Shown here piece by piece: positions 9,700 through 20,256 of a DNA stretch of 64,000 nucleotides. Position 1 is the first letter of the stretch. Every line of letters starts with the position of its first letter. The DNA comes from Linnemannia hyalina (Eukaryota > Mortierellomycota > Mortierellomycetes > Mortierellales > Mortierellaceae): contig JAHRHY010000021.1 of the NCBI GenBank assembly GCA_019671135.1, positions 434,001-498,000 on the forward strand, in the 5' to 3' direction. The notes below the pieces were generated by a model. It saw only the letters and a list, made by a program, of their open reading frames with translations. It did not search any database and was not told the origin of the DNA. Both the position numbers and the translations under genes were made by a program.

Positions 9700-12217
9700 C
9701 ACTTGACAAATAAAGACAGGGGGACCAGCGCTATCATTTTTTTTTCTCTTTCTCTTTTAGGCATCCGCCCCCTGCCCTGATAAGTCGTGTCCTGCCCTCC
9801 TTCTTCACCCCCTCCCCTGTGTCCCCCTTGCAACCCCATTCCTTTTACCCTACTTACTTCACACAGCGACTTGTTCTTGCCTTTACGCCCATCTTTTCTT
9901 GGTCACCGTGCTGTTGTTCAGTCTCACTCGATACTCTTCTTGCTCTTATTGTTGATGCTCTGTGTACAGTGCACTGTTTGACAAGGGAGCTACAGCACAC
10001 ATCTCTCGGTCTATTTTGGCGACTCGGATATTCTCTTTACTTCTTACTCTTTTCTTTCTTCTTCCTCACTTCTCTTTTTTCTTCTCATCCTTTGCCACGA
10101 GACAAACAGACAACACACACACACTCTCTCGCACCATTCATAGACCTTAATCCATCCTCGGATCAAGAGTTTAGCGACTTGCTAGCTGTTTCTATTAGTT
10201 ATTATCATCGCCGCCACAAAGAACCTGTCTCTCCATCTGCACGCTTTCCCTTTTTCTCCATTGGTTGTCGTGTGCTCGTCGCCAGCAGTATCAGTTGGAT
10301 TGGTAGGCCAATTAGACACTTTTTTTTCTTTCTTTTCTGCCCCTATCGACCACCACACCGTTTTGACTTGTTCCTTCACGCCTCCTTTTCACAAGGGCCT
10401 TCATCACCCCAACATCCATCTTTTCTTTTGCAAAGGCATGTACGTCAAACCCGAGCTGAATCGAATCTCGTTCTCTCGTTCTTCTGTAGCCATCAATTAA
10501 GTCGTTTTATCATTGTCATCATCCAACCTCATAGCCAGTAGTAGCATAGTTGTTTATGCTTTGACCACATCATTTTCACACCCTTTTTCTTGTATATATG
10601 TTTTTTGTTTTCCCTTTCTTTTTTTTTGTTGTTGCCAAATAGCTAGTTCGACCATTCCTTCTCTTTCTTGCCTTTTCTTTGTTCTTTCCTTCTTCCCTTC
10701 CTTCCTTCATACTCCCATCTACCAATTGTACATATCCTCTTCACATTCTAAGATGCTGACGACTCAAATCCAAGTGTTGCTCTATATTGGCAATATTCAG
10801 GTACAGTCTCCATGTATTATAGTGTGTTACAGACGTGCATTCAAGTTTCATGCCCTTTATCCGTTGCAATCCCTTCTTATGATACACAAACACAAAACAA
10901 CACGAATTTCCTTTGGAGAACAGTGTTTGTTTCCCTTTACTTTTTATTATGGCTCGCTCGCTCACTTGTTGTGTTTGTTTGTTCCCTTGGTTGTTCTTTC
11001 TTGCCAGTCTTCGTTGTATCAGAGGACATGTACGCGTTCATGTTCTTCCATGTTCCATTTGTCTGAATGAAAACCTTACACAATAGTCCCGCGCGAGGTG
11101 TCTCCTTTCCTCCTCCGCCATTTTTCTTGTGGGCAATGAATGGTTGATTCCCCAGAAGACACGCGGTTCGCATTCATCCCTTCCCTTCTATTTGGACCCT
11201 TCCCATCCCGCTCTTGACTCCGATCCGGTTCCTCAATTTATCCCCCTGTCCGCTTTCTCTGTTTCCTTTGCTCCAGTCCGTCAATGGATGGGCTGACCCT
11301 TCAATTCCCCTGAACAAATAACAGCGTGTCCTTCAATTCGGAAACCCTATCAATCTTCCTTTTGTACTGTCAATCTTCCTTTTGTACTGTCAATCTTCCT
11401 TTTGTACTGTCAATCTTCCTTTTGTACTGTCAATCTTCCTTTTGTACTGTCATGCATCGCCCCTTGCGCCTCATTACTTGTCTTTACTGATGGACTCTTG
11501 ACCCTTTTACTACGTGTATCCCTCGTCTAATAGGTGATCAGCTGTTCGGTGTTTGTGCCGGTGCCGTCGATCGTCGTCAAGTCGCACCAGACCCTCGAGG
11601 CCATCCTCCCCTATCTACCGTTATCATTGACCTCAGTAGCGGAGCCTGAAGACGTTCTTCTCCATTCTGGTCCGGATCCACTCCTTCCTCAGCCCGCCCT
11701 CCCTGCCCCTCCTGGTCCTGACTCACTTTCAACTACTTCAACTGCCCGTGCAACTTCTTCCTCTTCCTCTTCTTCTCATTCCACTGCACTCGTTCTCTCC
11801 ACCAGACAGGACATCACCTCCCCCTCTCACCCTCACAGGATCAACTCCACCAACAACAACCAGAAGAGATCCTCCTCGTCGTCAAACTCAAACAGGATCA
11901 GCCCAGACTCATCCATACCCGCAACAACCTGCATCAAGATCTCTCTCCAGCCCACTCCTTCATTCAAGTTTGTCAAGCCAAAGTGTCCTCATCAGCACCA
12001 AAAGAACCGTAACCGGAGACACGTTCAACAACAGCAACAACAGCAACAACAGCAGCAACATCCTTCTTCTCACTCTCATCCACACTCGCACCCGCACTCT
12101 CATTCCCACTCCCACTCCCACTCTCACTCTCACTCACACTCGCACTCACACGACCACAGCCGCAGTCACCGCTCGGACTCTTATCGACACAGTAACAGTA
12201 ACAACAACGCTACGACC
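9700..12217. other. Long pyrimidine-rich upstream region of the CBM48 gene
   Basis: Strongly C/T-rich on the plus strand, which opens long frames by chance. It most likely holds the promoter and leader of the gene at 12218. A possible upstream coding exon is 10753-10800 (MLTTQIQVLL..., 16 codons ending at a GTACAG donor), which would join in phase to an acceptor at 11533 and extend the CBM48 frame by 244 residues. From 11534 to 12217 that frame is open but mostly Ser/Pro/His/Gln runs, so it could equally be leader. Confidence 0.5.
11350..11449. repeat. Perfect 5 x 20-bp tandem repeat
   Basis: Five identical head-to-tail copies of TCAATCTTCCTTTTGTACTG fill 100 bp with no mismatch, about 770 bp upstream of the likely start of the CBM48 gene. 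Confidence 0.98.
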
Positions 12218-14296
12218 ATGGCCTCCCTCGAATACCCTCAACAGACCTCTACCACAGTAACAGCAGCAGCAGCAGTAGGAGGAACTGTCACGGTTAAGTT
12301 TGCCTACCCAGTCCCTTCAACCAACTCTTCTACCGCCACCCCCGAACTGGTTCAAGTCACTGGCACCTTCAACGCCTGGCAACGCAGCCAGCCCTTGACT
12401 TGCAACCAGGACAAGACTTTCTTCGAGGCCGATATTCCCATCGACCTTGCCAGCTTGTCCCACGAGACAGACAACAAGAAGCAGGAAGATCCAAACCGTA
12501 AAAAGATCCTGTTCAAGTTTGTCCTTGATGGTCAGAGCTGGGTCACTGATCCAGATCAGGAAGCTGAGCGTGACTATGCCGGTAACCTCAATAATGTCCT
12601 CTTCATCACCAACCCCGTCGCTACTGCCATCTCTACTACCGTTGATACAAAGGACGATGCACCAAAACCACCAGTACCTGCAGTGGCCGCTGCAGAGAAC
12701 AAGACTGAGACGACTGAGACAGAGGAGGAGAAGGCAGCCAGGCTGAAGCAGGAGGCAGAGGACGACCTGACCATCCGTCAATTGGGTGGTGGTATGTGGG
12801 GTGCACCTTACTTTGCCGTCAACGACCCCGCTGACCTTCCTGAGCATTATCTTGCTGCTGCCGAAGGCTCTGAGACTAAGGAGGTGGAGGTTACTCTTGC
12901 TCCTGCCACTCCTGCTGCTCCCGCCGCTGCCACCCCCTTGACGACGACGATAATTGAGAAGGAAAAGGAGGCGGAGGAGACTGTTGCCGAAAAGATCGAT
13001 GCTCCCGCGCCTGCTGCTGTCGAGCCTGTTGTGCAAGTTGCCCAGATCACCGTCGAGTCATCTCCCGCTCCTGAACAGCCCAAGGAGGATGAAGTTGAGG
13101 ATGAGGACGACAAGATCATCAAGGCTCTTGGTGGCGGTATGTGGGGCACACCCTTCTTCAAGGTCAACGACCCTACTGCCTTCCCCGAGCATTTCCAGGA
13201 AGCCCTTGGAGCCAATGCAGCCGCGGCCTCCATCTCTGCTTCGTCGCCATCTCCTGCTGTTGAGACCGAGGAGGTTACTGATAGGGATGGAGACAACATC
13301 CATATTGTCAAGGACGAGATCACAACCACGGTTGAGGGAGGCAAGTTGATCGAGACGGTTGTTGAGACAACAGAGGACACAATCATTGAGGCCGCAGATG
13401 GTACCTTCTTGGAGGAGAGCATCACCACCAGCGTCGAGGATACCATCTCGGGAGTCATTGATGAAGAGGTCACCGAGATCATTGAGACCATCGAAGAGGA
13501 GGAGGCTCCTTCTTTCAATGCTGCTGTTGAGGTCCAGGGTACACAGGTCGTTGTTGAGGATGAGGGCGCTATCGAGTTTGTCGAGACCATTCTGGAGCAA
13601 ACTGACGACGATGATACCAATATTATTCCCAATGCTGGCACATTGACTCCCCCAGAGGTGACCATGACCGAGACCGAGATGACCACATCTGTCCAGGGCG
13701 AGGATGGAGTCGAGACCACCATTGTCGAGGACACTATGACCTTTTCGGAAGGTCCTGAGGTTGATGCCGACAGCTTGCATTCTCTCACCACTGGGGTCAA
13801 GCCTGTGACTGAGGGCGAGAGTGTTGTTGTTGAGCAATCGCCCGAGTTTGTTGTCGCTGCTTCTACGCCATCATCGGGAGACGCCAAGCCCTCGGTCGAT
13901 GAGTCTATTGAGCCTTTGTCCCTTCCATCGCTGTCATCGACCACCGTCAACACTACGGATACCGCTGCAACTCCCTCGACTGTTGAGCCATTAACCCCTA
14001 TCCTCGCAAGCAACAACAACAACAAGGACTCGCAGGATGCTGAGAGCGCCGTCGTGCTGCTCCCCCAAGCAGGCGATGCTAAGCCCACTGCGGACCTTTC
14101 TGTTGCCACCGCCGTCTTGACACCAACGCCAATTGTGGAAATCAAGTCCACACTTCCCGATCATCTGGTGCCCGGTGCCGAGCCTGCGTCTTTGACGACG
14201 ACGGTGTCAGCGTCAACAGAGAAGGGCGGTCAGATTACGGAGAAGAGTGAGAAGCGCAAGTCATTCTGGAAGAAGGTCAAGAAGGTGCTTTCATAA
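12218..14296 (+). CDS. CBM48 (AMPK-beta-like glycogen-binding) protein, Mdg1/Crp1 type
   Basis: The first in-frame ATG of the open frame is at 12218 in a good context (ACGACCATGG), giving 692 residues. Residues about 20-125 form an AMPK1-type CBM48: VTVKFAYPVP, VQVTGTFNAWQRSQPL, KKILFKFVLDGQSWVTDPDQE and NNVLFI, the usual beta-sandwich with carbohydrate-contact Trp residues. A motif of about 33 residues occurs twice, at 182-214 and 297-329, each with LGGGMWG-x-P and VNDP followed by PEH. The remainder is acidic, rich in Thr/Val/Glu and probably disordered. The C-terminus is a basic amphipathic tail (KRKSFWKKVKKVLS). In yeast the related Mdg1 and Crp1 also join an N-terminal CBM48 to a disordered tail and are linked to pheromone signalling and cruciform DNA binding. 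The function here is not established. An N-terminal extension from 11534, or from a spliced exon at 10753, is possible. Confidence 0.8.
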   Translation: MASLEYPQQTSTTVTAAAAVGGTVTVKFAYPVPSTNSSTATPELVQVTGTFNAWQRSQPLTCNQDKTFFEADIPIDLASLSHETDNKKQEDPNRKKILFKFVLDGQSWVTDPDQEAERDYAGNLNNVLFITNPVATAISTTVDTKDDAPKPPVPAVAAAENKTETTETEEEKAARLKQEAEDDLTIRQLGGGMWGAPYFAVNDPADLPEHYLAAAEGSETKEVEVTLAPATPAAPAAATPLTTTIIEKEKEAEETVAEKIDAPAPAAVEPVVQVAQITVESSPAPEQPKEDEVEDEDDKIIKALGGGMWGTPFFKVNDPTAFPEHFQEALGANAAAASISASSPSPAVETEEVTDRDGDNIHIVKDEITTTVEGGKLIETVVETTEDTIIEAADGTFLEESITTSVEDTISGVIDEEVTEIIETIEEEEAPSFNAAVEVQGTQVVVEDEGAIEFVETILEQTDDDDTNIIPNAGTLTPPEVTMTETEMTTSVQGEDGVETTIVEDTMTFSEGPEVDADSLHSLTTGVKPVTEGESVVVEQSPEFVVAASTPSSGDAKPSVDESIEPLSLPSLSSTTVNTTDTAATPSTVEPLTPILASNNNNKDSQDAESAVVLLPQAGDAKPTADLSVATAVLTPTPIVEIKSTLPDHLVPGAEPASLTTTVSASTEKGGQITEKSEKRKSFWKKVKKVLS

Positions 14297-14765
14297 TAGC
14301 ATACTCCAAACGTATCAGCGAAAAAAGAAATATCATACCATAATAAAGCGTTCGAATGCCGACGTTGGACAGACAGGTTCTGGAATCTCGTGTATTCAAG
14401 TTACAAATGCAGGCACACACTTTCTTCACCTTCGCCCAAAGAAACCGACCACCTTCCGACGGCCTTGACTGTTCCATACGACTGCTACACGTCCCAAGAC
14501 CCCCAAACCATACTTGAGATTAAGCTCTGAAGACACCAACAACCCAAGACCAAGAATCCCCGCGACAGAAGAGGAAGCGGCTGTCAACCCCAGAATCTCG
14601 AAAGCAGCTCAGGTTGGTGAAGAGGTTCTGGCTACACAATCACAGGCAACGGACAATTTTTTTCAAAAGCCTACTTCGTTGCATTCTCTTCTAAACTTCC
14701 ATTAACTCATTCACTTCCGCCCATCCCCCTTGCTAATTGACGCTTAAGGAGGACTGGTCTTCTCT

Positions 14766-14929
14766 TCTTGCGGTTGACTTTGGGTTACCTCATCGCTAGA
14801 TTCAAGGCACATGCATGCATGTCAATTGCAATGCGCCGCAATTTGTTTGCATCTGCTTCACATCTCGCAAGTCAACTACAAGAAAGAACGCCAGATCTCT
14901 CCTCCATAGGTCGTCTACGTCACTGTCAC
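14766..14929 (+). repeat. 164-bp direct repeat, copy A
   Basis: Identical over 164 bp to 17512-17675, with about 20 further bases of weaker similarity on the left (from about 14746). It is not coding in any supported gene. Confidence 0.97.
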
Positions 14930-15736
14930 TCTCGTTTCTGTTGTCCTCGTCCTCGCCTGGTCGTTTTGCCCAAAGTATACTTTTCTATTATTCTCGGGTT
15001 TGCTTATTTTTTTTAGCCTCTTCCTTCCCTCACCATACACCCCTCTGTTGTAGCAAAGGGGAGTTATGATAATAAAGTAATAAGAGAAAGGTGTAGAAAA
15101 GGATGTGTCAAGGAGATGAGCAGGACAGAAACGTATCCTCTTTATTTTGGTATATGTCTATCTTAAGTAGCCCTCTTAGCACGTGAGTAAACATGCACCT
15201 ACTGCGACTAGCAGATGCTACACATGTTGTGCACGTACACAACAGCGCATTGGCATCCCTCCCAGATTCAGTAACCTGATGCTGCAGCCTCCATGCCCTA
15301 CAAATAGGCCTCCCTCCTCTGTTTGGGTAAGAGAGTATTAATATGCTGTCGTCTGTGGGGGGGGTTTTTCGCTCATTCTTGTTTGCTCATAGCTAAAAGA
15401 AAAGGTAATGTACCTTAGACTGCCTGTGGTGGCAATGAGCCGGTCGAGGGGAGTAGGCATGACTGCCGCTCAAGTGTCGAGGGGGGTGGGCACAAGTGCC
15501 TCTCAAGTGTCGACGTAGTGGTCGTTGTTGTCGGTGGGCATGCTGTTGCTGCTTGTTGTTTGGGCTGGCGGTTGGAGTGCGTTGTTGTGTGTGTGTGTGT
15601 GTGTGTGTATGGGGATGGGGAGAGGGGGCAAGTGGCCTCTATTTGCCTCTTGTCCCGTGCCTTGGCAATATGAAAACAACGAGACGCGAAAACAGCCAAT
15701 CAGTCTCAGCCATTAATGACGTTTTTTGTACCTTGT

Positions 15737-15790
15737 CTTTTTTTCATATAAAAGACACGCTCTCTTTTTTTCATATAAAAGACACGCTCT
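15737..15790. repeat. 2 x 27-bp tandem duplication with TATA-like cores
   Basis: Two exact copies of a 27-bp unit, 15737-15763 and 15764-15790. Each has a T7 run and CATATAAAAGACACG. No gene with a supported start lies directly downstream. Confidence 0.95.
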
Positions 15791-16363
15791 CTTTTTTTCT
15801 TTCCTTTTCCTTTTCTTCCTTTTCATCCTCTCAACAACCTCGACAACTCGACAATGAGCTCAATCGACAACATCAACCTTCGACATCATAATCAGCAAAC
15901 ATGGATGGGCATTCATCAGGATCAGGAGAGGCAACAGGAGTACTAACCCCCTCGCCTTGCACACACCGTTCGCGACAAGGTGACGTGTAAGGCCACAAGA
16001 AAAAAACGGCGATAGACATTACGCCACAAACGTTGAATAGAAGCATTGGCACTTCACACAGCCATCGTCATGCTTTCCGTTTGTTTTTCTGCTCCGTACC
16101 CGACTAGAAGAGACGGGCATTCTGATGACGTTCTTCGTGGACTGAAGGGTGTGCCCTAACGACGTTCCTGGACCGACTTGGCCTTGAACCGAGGGAGCAT
16201 GTGGTTCTCGTTTTGTTTCTTCAGAAAAAATTATGCATCAAACGTGAGTTGTAAGGCCTACTTCTTCCATTTGTTTTTCTACGCGCCCCTTTCCCGGTGA
16301 CGGTGTTTTTACTGAGGGAGAGAGTGGAAGCCGTCTTTTTGTTTGCACGGAAGAAATGATGGT

Positions 16364-16467
16364 GGGGTGTGTATTGTCCCCCACATGTGGGGTGTGTATT
16401 ATCCTCCACATTGGGGTACGTAATTGTCCCCCACATCAGAAAGTAGGGGTGTGTATTGTCCCCCTCG
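16364..16467. repeat. Four degenerate GGGGTGTGTATTGTCC repeats
   Basis: Units start at 16364, 16389, 16413 and 16446. Each reads roughly GGGGTGTGTATTGTCCCCC, and most end in CACAT. The ends of a unit (GGGG...CCCC) can pair, so single units could form hairpins. Confidence 0.85.
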
Positions 16468-17511
16468 TCAAAAAGTTGACTTGTAGGGATGGGAAAGAGA
16501 AGTGCCTTCCTGAATCCTACTTTAAGGTCTTCATTTTTGTTTTTCTTCACTTCTGACACTAGTGCAGAGGGTTCTTTTTGTTTTGGGGCACTAATGACCC
16601 GCGACCTCCTCGTGGTGTGCCCTGGACGGTGCCTTGCTCTTCGACTGAGAGGAGTGACACTGACTAGCGGCGGGTCAACTAGAGTAGCAAGTAGATAAAA
16701 AATAAATAAAAAATAAAAATCGTCCACCACAATGGTGGCAAGCACAGTAACCACACATGGAGAATCCAAAAGGGAAAAAGTGTCTGTTAATTCTACGCTC
16801 TTTTTTTTCTTTTCTAGAGTTACTAGAGAGGGGGAATGAACAACGAGGAAGAGAAGGCTTTGTGCCTGTGTGAATGGAGGGAGTGTTGTGCATGGTTTTT
16901 TTTTATTTATTTTATACTCTCTTCCCCCCTGTACTAGCGCATCTATTTGAACCCATTCGAATCCACTATGTTTTGCATTGGGTTTATGCGTATTCGACGC
17001 GTTTGACTAATTAACTAGCCGGCTGTCATATCAATGGACCCCATTCATAGCAGCAGCAATGCCATATCTAGGAGAAGTGCAGTAAACAATCATGTGTTGC
17101 TTCTCTGAAAACCCACCATAGTTCCATGGAAGTACTGCTCTCCTGGAAGACTGCCACGCAGAGAGAGCAGTGCTCAACTCCTAGCATCACAGCAAACACA
17201 AAAAAACAAGCTGATGACAGCTTGCAGTATACTCTCCTAGAGGCTGGCAAACGATCTAGCATACAAAGTTCGAGGTATGGCGGTCAGACTGTAACTGTAA
17301 CTGATAGTTTTTTAAAAAATTAGCAGACACAATGCTAATGCATGCGCTCAACAAATCTACGTGGTCACCCTTGCACAGACTTTCGGATTGCGGATAGCTC
17401 ACTGGATCTAGGCATCCGCCTTGCTTAAGGGTTTTTAGCTTCTTCCCTTTCTCACCATACAACCCCTCATCCTTCTCTCATCGCCACCCAAGGAGAGGAC
17501 TGATCTTCTCC

Positions 17512-17675
17512 TCTTGCGGTTGACTTTGGGTTACCTCATCGCTAGATTCAAGGCACATGCATGCATGTCAATTGCAATGCGCCGCAATTTGTTTGCATCT
17601 GCTTCACATCTCGCAAGTCAACTACAAGAAAGAACGCCAGATCTCTCCTCCATAGGTCGTCTACGTCACTGTCAC
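17512..17675 (+). repeat. 164-bp direct repeat, copy B
   Basis: Exact match to 14766-14929 in the same orientation, offset 2746 bp. Identity ends abruptly at CACTGTCAC, where copy B runs into the first of three CACGTG boxes. Confidence 0.97.
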
Positions 17676-17710
17676 GTGATTTCTGTGTCACGTGACAAGA
17701 ATTCCACGTG
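17673..17710. promoter_or_regulatory. Three CACGTG boxes at exact 16-bp spacing
   Basis: CACGTG palindromes start at 17673, 17689 and 17705. The first and third share the extension CACGTGATTT. CACGTG is the core site of bHLH factors such as Pho4 and Cbf1. They lie about 180 bp upstream of the decayed F-box gene. Function is inference only. Confidence 0.4.
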
Positions 17711-17885
17711 ATTTCACAGTCACAGTCTTTCAACCATGCATGTGATGTGACTAGTGTGGGTGTCTTGTCGACTACCCCTCAAGTAAATTCTTTTTTTCGA
17801 GTGGTGCCTCCCCCCAAGAACACCATCAGCAATGTCAAAAAAAAAAGCAATGTCAGCAACCATCAACAACGTCAGCGACCAACAA

Positions 17886-19888
17886 CAATGACTTACCTCC
17901 CTGCAACCCAAACGATGACCCTGTCTAAGTTGTCTCCCACCTACTCGCAGAACTGCGTGTCCAAATAGTCACCAACCTCGACACCCCCCCCTCCCCACCG
18001 ACCTTACACTCCTCTCTAGTGTCTCCAAAGACTGGCGCCAGGCGTATATCCCTCACCTCTAAAAAGGGATCCAGCTCCTAACAGAGAACCAGATGGCTTG
18101 GTTCTTGGGGGGTTAAGGTGTTATGGGTGGCTATATATGAGGGCTTTTAAGACAAGGTTCCCGGAGACTATTTGGCCGATGTTGGACGTTGATATACGGC
18201 AGGAGAAGGCTGAGGATGAGAGCATGGTGGTTGAGAAAGATAGGAGTAGGAGGATTCAATTGGAGCGGTTTGAGTTACTTGTCCCTCAGGAGCCGGATCC
18301 AAGTGGGCGATCGATTATTCTCACCAACAAGACCTATTATTACATCATCCTCAACAAATTCCTGCACATATCCTTTACACCCTGCACATCTACCGTATTC
18401 CGCCCAACCCGATCCGCCTTCTGGAAACTATTGCAACTCATTTGCCGGTACTTCGGGTGCTGCGTCTTTTCGCGAGGGGGTGGAGTGCCTTATCGACGGA
18501 TGCCGTGTTTGGGACCCGAAATGGCACACAAGTTTCTGGACAATTGCCCCGCGGGTTTGGAGGAGCTTGTATTTGGAATCAAGGTGAAGGGCGATCAGCC
18601 ACCGGAACTGTGCTCCATGACCTTGCCGTCTGACCAGGAACAAGGGGCTATCAGGAGGAGGACCTTGAGACATCCGGAATTGAGGATCTTGTCGTTGCTA
18701 GGGGGCGATGAATGAGTATGAGTAGCAGGCGTTGGCTGCTGGGGAGGGTAGATTCTTGCAGGGTTGTACTGGCTTGGAAGTGATTGAGAGTCCTAACGAT
18801 GCGTTGTTGAGGAATTACTGGATCACGGATAACAAACAACATTCGTGCCGTTCTGAGCGGGGATGGTGTGACTGGAACAGGAGTGCCGGCGCCATTGCAT
18901 GGTTGGATTTTGCGACGGTTCTGTGCAAGCATGGCGGATACGAGATTGCCACAACCAACACAGGAACATCAACAGTCGCAACTACCTCTCCCACAACCCA
19001 TCCAACAACAGACTCAGGAAGAAGTCGACCCATCAGTGCGCGATGAACGACTCGCAAACTCGATATGGGCAATCCAGGTAATCAACCGAGCAGCAGAGCA
19101 CTCGGCAACACTATCCACTGATCCAGGGGCGCCAGCCCTTGTTGTCAGGAAAGAGGTCTGGCACACGATTGTGGTCCATGGGGCTGGACCCTTGGTCGCA
19201 CAGGCTATCGTGCACACTTCCTCTCATCAGGATGGAATGCTGGTCGCTTTGGATTTGATTGACCCTCGAGGCGTTTCCAGTCGGCACATACAACAGATCT
19301 TGGTTCACTCCAAATACTTCCGTTGCCTCGAGATTCGCCACAGCGAGCGACAATCCATCCGCCTCGTATGGACTCGACCCACTCAGAACCCGCTTATTGG
19401 TGACAGATATATTCACGCCCCCTTCCTCCTCCTGGGGATGCCTACTGCTAACAAACCTCCATCTCGAAATCGGTGGGATTCCACGTTCCAACGAAAGTTC
19501 CACCGCCGATGACAGCACCTTTGATGAGCAGGAGAGCCACAGGGTCCAGCGCCAAGTATACCACCGACTAAGCACGCTCACCCGCCTTCAAGAGCTCCGA
19601 CTCGGTCGCGCATGCGAGCGCCAGGACATCGAAGCCTACGAAGCCCACCAGCCATACCAAGAAATCCAACACACAATAGGAAACAGGTCCGAGAGAAGGT
19701 CCTCAGGATTCCAGCGAGACTGCCTGGAAATGACTCTCAAAAGTGGATTGGACCTGCTGGGAACACTCAAAGAGCTGCTGTCAATATTGGATCTGAGTCG
19801 GATGGACCATCGTGTAGGAGAGCCTGAGCTGAGGTGGATGGGGCGGGGCTGCACTGGCCTCATTTTCCAGACACTTCGTGGCGTATAG
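17886..19888 (+). pseudogene. Decayed F-box/LRR gene
   Basis: After ATGACTTACCTCC the plus strand reads an F-box-like stretch (LRVQIVTNLDTPP). It then shifts frame in a C-run near 17983-17990 to LTLLSSVSKDWRQAYIPHL, followed at once by a TAA near 18060. Later blocks with LRR-like character are spread over different frames: 18098-18715, 18732-19046, 18868-19512 and 19259-19888. The last block contains VYHRLSTLTRLQELRLG and LKELLSILDLSRMDHRVG, features I associate with the large F-box families of Mortierellaceae. The total span of about 2 kb fits one ancestral gene. Several frame changes and early stops make an intact product very unlikely. It might be two adjacent fragments rather than one gene. 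Confidence 0.7.
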
Positions 19889-20256
19889 TTGCCCGCATAA
19901 GATATCACAATGCGGTAAACATCTGCTGGAAAAGGAACAGAACAAAGAACAAGCGAACACTGGCAGAGAAAATTGGAGCACGATTTTTTTGGGGTTGTTA
20001 TTATGTTATGTTTACAAGGGTGCGAAAAAAAAGCAAAAAAGAAAGAAAATAAAAGAACGCGAGGAACTGTACAACGCAAGAAATAAAGATAAAGAAAAAG
20101 AGAGGGCTTCTATGGACAGTTTTTTTGTAGGGTACTATGTTTTAACAATTTTTTTGTATGTAAAGAAAAGAGTGGGGTAACGACCGAAAGAATTGAAGTC
20201 GATATGGATAAGAAAAAGAAAAAAAGATATAAAAAAGAGCAAGGTAGTGACGACAC
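19889..20256. other. A-rich spacer
   Basis: A-rich 3' flank between the F-box pseudogene and the end of the LARP1-like gene. Nothing else seen. Confidence 0.6.

Larger units (their letters stand above)
14297..17885. other. Repeat-rich gene-poor block
   Basis: No intact gene seen. It contains two copies of a 164-bp direct repeat, a 27-bp tandem duplication with TATA-like cores, four degenerate GGGGTGTGTATTGTCC units, a (GT)n tract at 15590-15608 and a possible transposon relic at 17068-17302. It separates the CBM48 gene from a decayed F-box gene. Confidence 0.6.

Noticed and set aside
9819..10541. 240-codon plus-strand open frame
   Set aside because: Phe/Ser/Leu/His-rich product of C/T-rich DNA. 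Overlapping frames are also open, and no conserved motif is seen.
11350..11449. CRISPR-like array
   Set aside because: Copies are directly abutting with no spacers, so this is a plain tandem repeat in a eukaryotic genome.
12847..14151. 434-codon open frame on the minus strand
   Set aside because: Antisense shadow of the CBM48 protein's Thr/Val/Glu-rich tail; Ser/Val-rich without domain.
14768..15016. Frame of 82 codons sharing its first 54 residues with one at 17514
   Set aside because: The identity comes from the 164-bp DNA repeat. The frames diverge right after it and have no protein features.
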